64,000 nt of DNA from Heyndrickxia camelliae (GTDB taxonomy: Bacteria > Bacillota > Bacilli > Bacillales > Bacillaceae_C), in the NCBI RefSeq assembly GCF_002844575.1, contig NZ_PIQO01000010.1, positions 62,001-126,000 on the forward strand, given 5' to 3'. Positions 57,433 to 64,000 of the stretch are shown here, one piece after another. Position 1 is the first letter of the stretch. Each line of letters opens with the position of its first letter. A program made the position numbers and the translations under genes. Below the pieces are notes generated by a model, which saw nothing but the letters and a program-made list of their open reading frames with translations, did not search any database and was not told where the DNA came from.

Positions 57433-58560
57433 TTGGTTCAAACGATATTATTCGATGTAGATGGGGTTTTATTGAGTGAGGAGCGTTATTTTGATGCATC
57501 TTCTTTAACGGTTTGGGAGCTTTTATATAGTGAAAATTACTTAGGTCTGGCTCCGGAAAAATATAAGACTACTTATTCTGATGATGAAATTACAAGTATA
57601 AGAAATGAGGTTTTTGAAGAGGATCATGTTTTGAAATTTTTAAAATCAAGAGGTTTAAATGCCAATTGGGACATGATTTATCTTACCTTCAGTTATCAGC
57701 TTATTCATCTGCTCACCCAAATCAAGGACAACGAACACGCACGTATAGAAAATTGGCTAAGAGAAGAAATAGATAGAAATACTCTTTTAGAAATAAAAGA
57801 TGTTTTACGCCAATATCAGGTGGAAATTGATTTTAATCGTTTTTTAGTGGACTTCAAGGGCTTTCAACAAACAAAACAGGACTTATTGACTGTATTAGAT
57901 ATGCTGGCCAAAGAGAAACTAGAAGTAAATACAACTACTTTTGGACATAAGGGGAAGCTTTGGTCCGTCTGCGAGCATTGTTCCCAGGAATGGTATGTCG
58001 GGGATAAAAATATCTTAGCATCTACGGGGAGACCATCTGTTCAAACAGGTAAAGCAGGATTTTTAGCAGATGAAAAAGTACTCGCATCTCCGGAAGAAAT
58101 TGCGGATTTGTTTCAATTCTTACGGGATTCGGGTATATCAATAGGAATTGGAACCGGGAGGCCGGAGCTGGAAACACTCGAACCATTTGCGGCTTTAGGT
58201 TGGCTGGAACAGTTTGACGTGCAGCATATTGTAACAGCGGATGATGTATTAAAGGCTGAGAATGTAACGGGCAACGGAATTTCGTTAGCAAAACCGAATC
58301 CATTTACCTATTTAATGGCGTTGAAGGGCAAAAATGCCGAACCTGATGAAGTTTTACAGATACACTTACCGATTGAAAATGGTCATGAAGTATTAATTGT
58401 CGGAGACTCGCTTGCCGATCTTTTAGCCGCACAAAAAATGGGTTGCCGATTCGCTGCTGTATTAACAGGGCTTTCAGGGAAAGATGCCCGGAGTGAATTT
58501 GAAGAACACAAGGCGGAATTTATCTTAGACTCAGTATTAGATATAAAGAATATACTATAA
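57433..58560 (+). CDS. HAD-superfamily hydrolase
   Basis: This 375-residue protein has the HAD motif I nucleophile FDVDGVLLSE at the N-terminus, motif II at IGIGTGRPE and motif IV GDSLADLLAAQKMG near the C-terminus. A large insertion (about 40-230) forms a helical cap and includes VCEHCSQEWY. The frame opens at GTG 57409, but GGAGGAG at 57420 lies inside that extension, so TTG 57433 is chosen. It is next to the serine operon but convergent to it. A phosphoserine phosphatase role is conceivable but not shown. Confidence 0.82.
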   Translation: MVQTILFDVDGVLLSEERYFDASSLTVWELLYSENYLGLAPEKYKTTYSDDEITSIRNEVFEEDHVLKFLKSRGLNANWDMIYLTFSYQLIHLLTQIKDNEHARIENWLREEIDRNTLLEIKDVLRQYQVEIDFNRFLVDFKGFQQTKQDLLTVLDMLAKEKLEVNTTTFGHKGKLWSVCEHCSQEWYVGDKNILASTGRPSVQTGKAGFLADEKVLASPEEIADLFQFLRDSGISIGIGTGRPELETLEPFAALGWLEQFDVQHIVTADDVLKAENVTGNGISLAKPNPFTYLMALKGKNAEPDEVLQIHLPIENGHEVLIVGDSLADLLAAQKMGCRFAAVLTGLSGKDARSEFEEHKAEFILDSVLDIKNIL

Positions 58561-58565
58561 TAAAA

Positions 58566-58598
58566 ACAATCTGGTGCCAGGCACCAGATTGTTTTTTG
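58566..58598. terminator. bidirectional terminator between the HAD and serA genes
   Basis: A perfect 12-bp stem ACAATCTGGTGC/GCACCAGATTGT with a 3-base loop is flanked by A5 and T6, so it can act on both strands. Confidence 0.95.
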
Positions 58599-58600
58599 TT

Positions 58601-60220
58601 TTATAATGATGTTTCTTGGAGTGAGTTGTACCCTGAAGTGAGTTCGAGAATTTGGGTCTCTTTGATGCCTTGAATGGATTGAAGTTGCAAATCTACTGGG
58701 TCGTCTATTTTTTTGTCTAAAGTAAGAATCATGATCGCTTCTCCCCCAACGGTGGATCTCCCCACTTGCATGGTACCGATATTTACGTTATGGTCGCCAA
58801 GAATCGATCCGACACGGCCGATCATTCCAGGTATATCATAGTGTTTGATGTAGAGAAGATGCTTTTCAGGTTTAAGATCAATTCTATAATCATTGATATT
58901 CACTATTCTGGCCCCTAGGCCAATTAATACCGTTGCGGCGACACTTACCTTTTCACCATTTTTGTATAAAGTTAGCTCCATATAATTAGAAAATCCTTTA
59001 TTGGAAGCCTCTTTTTGAATTTGATACGGAACTCCTTGTTCTCTTAATAAATGAAATGCATTGATAAGATTGACAGAATCACTTAAATGATGAGATAAAA
59101 CACCCTTAATTATAGAGCGTGTCAACAGGCTCGTATCCTCGTCTAACAGCTCTCCTGAATAAGATATTTGAATTTTCTCCGGTGCCGTTTTTAATAATTG
59201 AATAGCGATTCCTGCCATTTGCTCGCCGATTTGCAAGTAGGGCTGCATTCTTGCCTGTGATTCACCTGTAATTTGCGGCATATTTACAGCAGAACGGATC
59301 GTTTGATTTTCACATATATTGATAATTTCAGCACTTACCTCCAAAGCAACTTTTTCCTGAGCTTCTTCAGTTGAAGCTCCTAAATGAGGGGTTACAATCA
59401 CATTAGGATGATGTAATAATGTAAAATTCGCTGGTGGTTCTTGTTCAAATACATCTAGCGCTGCTCCAGCAATTTTGCCCGATTGTAAGCCTGCCAACAG
59501 GGCATTCTCATCTATGATACCGCCGCGGGCACAATTAATGATGCGGGCTCCTTTTTTCATTTTTTGAATATAAGATTTATTTATCAGACCTTTTGTTTCT
59601 TTTATGAGAGGGGTATGGATGGTAATAAAATCAGCATGTTCGGCGATTTCGTCTAAACTTGCCTTTGTAATTCCGAGTTTATTTGCCCGATCCTCTTTAA
59701 GGTAAGGATCATATCCTAGAATATTCATTTGGAAACTTTTCGCCCTTTTTGCTACCTCTGTTCCGATTTTACCCATACCGATAATGCCGAGCGTCTTTCC
59801 ATACAACTCAATTCCTTGATACTTTTTCCTTTCCCAATTTCCATGGATGGTTGATTGATGTGCATGTGGAATCTTTCTGGCCAAAGCTAGCAGCATCGCC
59901 AAGGTATGCTCTGTTGCGGCGACAGTATTTCCACCTGGAGCATTGATGACGATAATCCCTTTTTTCGTGGCAGCTTCCACGTCGATATTATCAACACCTA
60001 CACCTGCCCTAGCAATAATTCTTAAACGAGGAGCATGGTCCATTAATTCTTTCGTGACATTTGTTTGGCTACGAACGACAAGTGCATCATAGCTACCGAT
60101 GATAGAAAATAGCTTATCAAATGGCAGTTGATCGTAACGATCCACCTCATAATTAGGATGTTCGTATAGCGGCATCAGACCGCTTTCACTAATGCTATCT
60201 GTTACTAATACCTTATACAT
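58601..60220 (-). CDS. serA: D-3-phosphoglycerate dehydrogenase SerA
   Basis: This 539-residue enzyme begins serine synthesis. The N-terminal substrate domain contains ARAGVGVDNIDVEAAT. The NAD domain has GIIGMGKIGTEVAKRA, catalytic DVFEQEPP and TPHLGASTEEAQ. An ASB intervening domain (about 320-455) and a C-terminal ACT domain (about 465-535: YIKHYDIPGMIGRVGSILGD) give serine control. It overlaps the upstream aminotransferase gene by eight bases and is therefore in the T-box operon. Confidence 0.97.
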   Translation of the reverse strand: MYKVLVTDSISESGLMPLYEHPNYEVDRYDQLPFDKLFSIIGSYDALVVRSQTNVTKELMDHAPRLRIIARAGVGVDNIDVEAATKKGIIVINAPGGNTVAATEHTLAMLLALARKIPHAHQSTIHGNWERKKYQGIELYGKTLGIIGMGKIGTEVAKRAKSFQMNILGYDPYLKEDRANKLGITKASLDEIAEHADFITIHTPLIKETKGLINKSYIQKMKKGARIINCARGGIIDENALLAGLQSGKIAGAALDVFEQEPPANFTLLHHPNVIVTPHLGASTEEAQEKVALEVSAEIINICENQTIRSAVNMPQITGESQARMQPYLQIGEQMAGIAIQLLKTAPEKIQISYSGELLDEDTSLLTRSIIKGVLSHHLSDSVNLINAFHLLREQGVPYQIQKEASNKGFSNYMELTLYKNGEKVSVAATVLIGLGARIVNINDYRIDLKPEKHLLYIKHYDIPGMIGRVGSILGDHNVNIGTMQVGRSTVGGEAIMILTLDKKIDDPVDLQLQSIQGIKETQILELTSGYNSLQETSL

Positions 60221-61370
60221 TTTTACCCCAAACCTCCTCCGCTTTAGCTATTGCCTTGCCATAAATATTCCTGTCCAACACGTTTGATTGAATCATTTCT
60301 ATGCCTGTTAACACTTTTAACACATCATATGGTGTGCAATATCCCATATGACCGATTCGTAAAATTTTTCCTTTCAAATGCTTTTGTCCACCTGCAATGA
60401 TGATTCCAAACTTTTCTTGTAAGCCTTGTTTGATAGTCCCAATCAATTCTTCCTTCGGTTGAATAGATGTCACAGTAGGGGAGGCAATGTCGTCTTCAAC
60501 AAACAGCGGTATTTCTATTTCCTCAAGACCCCTTCGCAGCATTTCTTTCAATAACTGATGCCGTGCAATCACATTTTCCCATCCTTCTTCTTCTATCAAA
60601 CTACAAACCTCACGTGCACCAGCAATTAAGGATACAGCTGGTGTAAATGGGGTGGATGTTTCCTCATAATAGGATGTTAAGTAACGATTTACATCGAAAT
60701 AAAAACGTTTTGTTTTGCAGTTATTTATCACCTCTCTAGCATTCTCATTTAAAGCGATAAAAGCTAATCCAGGTGGGAGCATAAGAGCTTTTTGAGAACC
60801 GGAAACAAGTATATCAATCTTCCATTCTTCCATTGCTACTGGAACTGCACCAATACAACTGACCCCATCCACGATAAAGAGGGCATCAGTATGCTGTTTA
60901 GTTATTCTGCCTAATTCTTTAATCGGATTTAATACACCGGTCGAGGTTTCGCAATATGTAGCAAAAATGGCTTTAACTCGAACATCTAATGACTTTAAAA
61001 ATTCCTCTAGTTGACCGGGTTCGCAGGCCTTGCCCCATTCAATATTTAAGCGGTGGACATTGGCGCCAAATGCTTGGCATATGTTGGCGAAACGGTCCCC
61101 GAAAGCACCGGTAACAACCACCACGACATGATCGCCATCTTCTACAACATTACAAGCAGCTGTCTCCAATGTGGAGGTACCTGTACCCGCTACTAATAAA
61201 ACAGGATTCCTTGCTCCAAAGATAGGTTGCAGCCTGGTGGAAACATCCTCAAGTAAATGCGAAAATGCTTTACTACGATGAGCAATCATTGGCTCATTCA
61301 TTGCGAGCTTTACTCTGTCGGGTATTGGCGTAGGTCCAGGTGTGAACAAAAATTGCTGATTAAAAAGCAT
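60213..61370 (-). CDS. class V aminotransferase, alanine-glyoxylate/serine type
   Basis: This 385-residue PLP enzyme has FTPGPTPIPDRVKLAM at the N-terminus, GTGTSTLETAACNVVE, YCETSTGVLNPI, the PLP Asp in IVDGVSCIGAVPV and the PLP lysine in VSGSQKALMLPPGL (about residue 198). It belongs to the AGXT/PucG/archaeal SgaA branch, not to the SerC branch. It is the first gene of a T-box operon with serA, so it probably does the phosphoserine (or serine-pyruvate) transamination here; that is inference from context. The ATG has an AAAGGATG site. Confidence 0.88.
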   Translation of the reverse strand: MLFNQQFLFTPGPTPIPDRVKLAMNEPMIAHRSKAFSHLLEDVSTRLQPIFGARNPVLLVAGTGTSTLETAACNVVEDGDHVVVVVTGAFGDRFANICQAFGANVHRLNIEWGKACEPGQLEEFLKSLDVRVKAIFATYCETSTGVLNPIKELGRITKQHTDALFIVDGVSCIGAVPVAMEEWKIDILVSGSQKALMLPPGLAFIALNENAREVINNCKTKRFYFDVNRYLTSYYEETSTPFTPAVSLIAGAREVCSLIEEEGWENVIARHQLLKEMLRRGLEEIEIPLFVEDDIASPTVTSIQPKEELIGTIKQGLQEKFGIIIAGGQKHLKGKILRIGHMGYCTPYDVLKVLTGIEMIQSNVLDRNIYGKAIAKAEEVWGKNV

Positions 61371-61390
61371 CTAGAATCATCCTTTCAATG

Positions 61391-61443
61391 AAAAATAAAA
61401 ACGCCCCATATAATAGGACATTGCTGCCTACTATAAGGGGCGT
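61391..61443 (-). terminator. T-box terminator of the serine operon
   Basis: ACGCCCCTTATAGTAGG pairs with CCTATTATATGGGGCGT across 61401-61443 with small mismatches. It is followed on the minus strand by TTTTATTTTT. Confidence 0.93.
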
Positions 61444-61661
61444 GGAAAACGCGGTACCACCCTTGTTTGTTACCAACTCTCTCAGTAACCTCATTAAATA
61501 ACGGCATCATTACCGTTCTGGCCTACTGCTATTTCAGCCAGGCAGTTCCGAAGTGCTCGGCATTTTAAAGAAATAGCATCGGTTCACAGCGCCCACCGAC
61601 TCTCTTTAGTCCATTTCTTTATACCATCTTCATCATTACCTTTTTCGCATATTTGACTGTT
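61391..61661 (-). promoter_or_regulatory. T-box leader of the aminotransferase-serA operon
   Basis: On the minus strand the leader has AGAGAGTCGGTGGGCGCTG and GTGAACCGA (Stem I apex), and the T-box AACAAGGGTGGTACCGCGT at 61449-61467. The expected start of transcription is near 61661. The specifier was not assigned: AGC (Ser) and TGC (Cys) triplets both occur in the 3' half of Stem I. Uncharged tRNA should allow read-through into the serine genes. Confidence 0.93.
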
Positions 61662-61667
61662 TAGAAT

Positions 61668-61696
61668 ATTCTATCCAAATACTTTAGTTTTGTAAA
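61668..61696 (-). promoter_or_regulatory. sigma-A promoter of the serine operon
   Basis: On the minus strand TTTACA (61696-61691) and TAGAAT (61673-61668) are separated by 17 bases, just before the T-box leader. Confidence 0.75.
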
Positions 61697-61777
61697 GAGG
61701 TAAAACACGAAAATAGTAATTGTTTTTGTTAAAAATAAAAACGATAATTTCTACCACATGAAACAGTCATGAGTGTA

Positions 61778-61806
61778 TTGACAATATTGATGGCGTACTT
61801 TATTAT
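61778..61806 (+). promoter_or_regulatory. sigma-A promoter of the PadR-DUF2812 operon
   Basis: A perfect TTGACA (61778-61783) and TATTAT (61801-61806) with a 17-base spacer lie 58 bases before the PadR start. Confidence 0.85.
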
Positions 61807-61822
61807 ATCGTTAACCGATATA
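61804..61822. promoter_or_regulatory. palindromic operator over the -10 box
   Basis: TATATCG-TTAAC-CGATATA is a perfect 7-5-7 inverted repeat overlapping the -10 box and probable start point. It is a likely binding site for the PadR protein encoded next. Confidence 0.75.
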
Positions 61823-61863
61823 TCGTATTGCGTAGTATCAATCGCTGATACAATGGAGGCTTC

Positions 61864-62226
61864 ATGATGTTAAATGAAAAGTTAATTAAGAAATACCTTC
61901 CTTTAACTCAAACTACCTACTATATTTTAATTTCCCTTACCTCACCGCTGCATGGCTATGGAATAATGCAGAAGGTGGAAGAGCTTAGTGCTGGAGAGGT
62001 GAGTCTAGGTCCTGGAACTCTATATGGAGCGCTAGGTAAGCTCGAAAAGGATGGATTAATCAAGAAAATATCTGAGGAAGAGAATGAGAGAAGAAAAAGT
62101 TATATTTTAACTGAAATAGGGATGGAGATTAGCAGACGTGAATTTGAACGTTTAAAGACACTGGTAACTCGAACGGAACATATTTTTGCGAGTGAGGGAT
62201 ACATGAATGAAGAAAAGGGTATTTAA
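61864..62226 (+). CDS. PadR family transcriptional repressor
   Basis: This 120-residue protein has the PadR winged helix: TQTTYYILISLTSPLHGYGIMQKV, LGPGTLYGALGKLEKDGLI and RRKSYILTEIGMEISRREFERL, followed by a short dimerisation helix. Two ATGs are adjacent (61864, 61867), preceded by GGAGG. It overlaps the DUF2812 gene by 20 bases. This pairing is common in Firmicutes, with the PadR protein repressing the operon. The palindrome over its promoter supports autoregulation. Confidence 0.92.
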   Translation: MMLNEKLIKKYLPLTQTTYYILISLTSPLHGYGIMQKVEELSAGEVSLGPGTLYGALGKLEKDGLIKKISEEENERRKSYILTEIGMEISRREFERLKTLVTRTEHIFASEGYMNEEKGI

Positions 62227-62728
62227 ACTATTTTGGGCGTGGCAGGATGATCAAGAAAATAAATGGTTAGAAAAGATGGCGGAGGAAGGGTGGAAACTAT
62301 TAAAGTATAATTTACTAGTATACACTTTTGAAAAAATGGATCCTAAAAAATACATTTATAAAACAGATTTCAAATCCAATCAAAATCATGATTTGCAAGA
62401 ATACTTGGCATTATTTGAGGATGCTGGCTGGGAACATGTAACACACTATGCAGGTTGGCATTATTTTAGGACAGAACCGGGAAAAGCGAAGACTCCAGAT
62501 ATCTATACGGATGTAAATTCTAAAGTTGAAATGTTTAGGAGATTACTTTGGTTTTTATTAATGCCCTTAATGGCGATAATCATTATAGCGTGTACGATTG
62601 TATTTAATGACAGCTACTCCCATATAAAATTGATGGTGGTCTTAAAAATAACATATGTACTATTAATCTGTTTACTAGGTTTTAGCGTTTTAAACATTTT
62701 ATATAAAATGAAAAAGTTAAAAGAGTAA
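62207..62728 (+). CDS. DUF2812 membrane protein
   Basis: This 173-residue protein has an N-terminal soluble DUF2812 domain (about 1-105: FKLFWAWQDDQENKWLEKMA, GWKLLKY, FEDAGWEHV, WHYFRTEP) and two membrane helices (about 118-135 and 142-163). A lysine-rich tail ends it. The start at 62207 overlaps the PadR gene; an ATG at 62203 is out of frame. The function of DUF2812 is not known. It may be a membrane-stress target controlled by its PadR partner. Confidence 0.88.
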   Translation: MKKRVFKLFWAWQDDQENKWLEKMAEEGWKLLKYNLLVYTFEKMDPKKYIYKTDFKSNQNHDLQEYLALFEDAGWEHVTHYAGWHYFRTEPGKAKTPDIYTDVNSKVEMFRRLLWFLLMPLMAIIIIACTIVFNDSYSHIKLMVVLKITYVLLICLLGFSVLNILYKMKKLKE

Positions 62729-62730
62729 AG

Positions 62731-62765
62731 AAAAGGGAGGTCTTTTGTGACCTTCCTTTTAAATT
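62731..62765. terminator. bidirectional terminator between the DUF2812 and MFS genes
   Basis: The stem AAAAGGGAGGTC/GACCTTCCTTTT (one mismatch) has a 6-base loop and A and T tracts. It reaches the stop codon of the convergent MFS gene. Confidence 0.8.
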
Positions 62766-63916
62766 GCATCTGCTGTTTTACGATGTCGTGCAAACATATA
62801 GGCTCCGATGAAAATACATGGCAGAGCGACAATTGCCATTCCTCCGAAGGCAAAACCAGGTGATTGGTTATAAAGGAAACCTCCTAAATAGGTGAAAATA
62901 CCAACAATAAAGCCCATGCCAAGCGAGGTATATACCGCTTGTGCAGCTGGAATGTCCCGTTGTTTTAACTCTTCATTTACTAACCGGATAAAGGCATAGT
63001 GGGTTAATCCAAATGTAAGAGAATGAAAGAGCTGCATAACAATAAATACAATTGCATGCGGAAAGGCAAATATGACAAGCCAGCGTATCATGCATGCTAA
63101 ACTTGCAATGATAAACATGGAAGGTGTAGATGTTTTCTGAAATAATCGATCTGCAACGGAAAAGAATAATATTTCCGCTAAAACAGCTATATTTAAAATA
63201 AATCCAATATAAAATTTGCTAACATGAAGATCTTGTAAATAGAGATATCCGTAATTATTATAGGAAGCATGAGTCCCCTGCAATAAAATAGCGATAAATA
63301 AGCCTAATACAAATCTTTTTGACTTTAGCAGCCCAAGATAAGAGGAACGGGTCTTGCCTCCTATTTTATTGCGAATAGACGGAGGAGATTTCATATTCGT
63401 TGTTGCTAGCATCCCCAGCATCCCCAAAGCCATAATATAAAAGATGGCGTGTTCACTGAAAATTGATGTGATAACTCCTACCACAATCAAGGCTACCGTA
63501 TAGCCAATCGAACCCCAGCGACGGCTTTTACCATAATGGATTCCATCAGCTTTTACCATCATCGTTCCCGTACTTTCCATTAACGGCAGGATAAGCGGAT
63601 ATAGAATTGTAAAAATGACCATTACGGCAATAAGAATGTTCGGAGAAGAAAAAGGCAAAAATAAGAATAATAAAATTGCAGAAATAAATGGGAATACTCT
63701 TAATAAAAATGCGATGGATTGATGACGGCAAAATGTAGGGAACACAACCAAGGTTGAAATCGCGCGTGAAATAAAGCCCGCACCAATCACAGCACTTGCT
63801 GCTGGAATTGTCAGCCCCTTGCTATCGACAAGCCAGCCGGTCCAATATGGCATAAATACTCCCCAAGTAAAGAAAAAGGCAAAATAATTAAACGACAACC
63901 ATGTTTGATTCTTCAT
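62759..63916 (-). CDS. MFS transporter, phenylpropionate-permease-like (MFS_1_like)
   Basis: This 385-residue protein has twelve predicted membrane helices. The N-terminal FNYFAFFFTWGVFMPYWTGWL and the GKSRRWGSIGYTVALIVVG segment (with the conserved R-x-WGS) are typical of the PPP/nucleoside-symporter-like MFS branch, including Bacillus YwbF. The C-terminal half has HSLTFGLTHYAFIRLVNEEL. The substrate is unknown. The ATG follows AGGGTGGGA. It is convergent to the PadR operon. Confidence 0.88.
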   Translation of the reverse strand: MKNQTWLSFNYFAFFFTWGVFMPYWTGWLVDSKGLTIPAASAVIGAGFISRAISTLVVFPTFCRHQSIAFLLRVFPFISAILLFLFLPFSSPNILIAVMVIFTILYPLILPLMESTGTMMVKADGIHYGKSRRWGSIGYTVALIVVGVITSIFSEHAIFYIMALGMLGMLATTNMKSPPSIRNKIGGKTRSSYLGLLKSKRFVLGLFIAILLQGTHASYNNYGYLYLQDLHVSKFYIGFILNIAVLAEILFFSVADRLFQKTSTPSMFIIASLACMIRWLVIFAFPHAIVFIVMQLFHSLTFGLTHYAFIRLVNEELKQRDIPAAQAVYTSLGMGFIVGIFTYLGGFLYNQSPGFAFGGMAIVALPCIFIGAYMFARHRKTADAI

Positions 63917-64000
63917 CTGGTCCCACCCTTCAGCGTTATTCGTGTCGAGCGTATAGACACTAACATAATATCACAGATGTTTTTTTGAAAATACAAATAG

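Overview
The window is chromosomal DNA from a low-GC, endospore-forming Gram-positive bacterium of the Bacillaceae. The evidence is splA-splB (spore photoproduct repair), an orphan PAS histidine kinase of the sporulation-kinase type, strong GGAGG ribosome sites, frequent TTG/GTG starts, T-box leaders and Bacillus-type CcpA and CodY sites. I cannot name the species from sequence alone.

Layout. 0.1-10 kb: a decayed histidine phosphatase, an alpha/beta hydrolase, a CcdC-like membrane protein, an EAL-PAS3-GGDEF cyclic-di-GMP protein, a lipoprotein, an ECF sigma/PadR/SEDS operon and uvsE. 10-24.4 kb: splAB, a small hydrophilic protein, a decayed ClpX-type zinc-finger gene, a polysaccharide deacetylase, a small K+ channel, a YdeP-type molybdoenzyme with an OFA-family transporter, MATE and GNAT genes, a truncated haemoglobin interrupted by TGA, a chemoreceptor without an external sensor domain, CBS and ABM proteins, and a gene built from about thirty 12-bp repeats encoding an (SSRR)n protein. 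24.6-31 kb: orphan kinase, TPP-riboswitch thiMDE operon, NUDIX, hemY. 31-41 kb: GH36 alpha-galactosidase, a 1.4-kb array of 52-bp repeats organised in 260-bp higher-order units, an Acs-like acyl-CoA synthetase under a cre-overlapped promoter, an amino-acid permease and a DHA2 exporter.

40.7-57.3 kb is an amino-acid supercluster: hom-thrC-thrB leftward, and ilvE-ilvD-[T-box]-ilvB-ilvN-[103-bp repeat array]-ilvC-leuA-leuB-leuC-leuD-ilvA rightward. Threonine made by the left arm feeds IlvA at the end of the right arm, so isoleucine, valine and leucine synthesis from threonine and pyruvate is encoded contiguously. The ilvE promoter carries an upstream CcpA-type cre and a CodY-like box just downstream, and ilvB has a T-box attenuator. 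57.4-64 kb: a HAD hydrolase, a T-box-controlled class V aminotransferase-serA operon (serine synthesis), an autoregulated-looking PadR-DUF2812 pair and an MFS transporter.

The most unusual content is repetitive: the (SSRR)n gene, the two intergenic tandem arrays (one inside the ilv-leu operon) and a family of palindromic GGGACCTGWCCC-type repeats, one of which supplies the C-terminus of the molybdoenzyme. No insertion sequence, prophage, CRISPR array, rRNA or tRNA gene was recognised.
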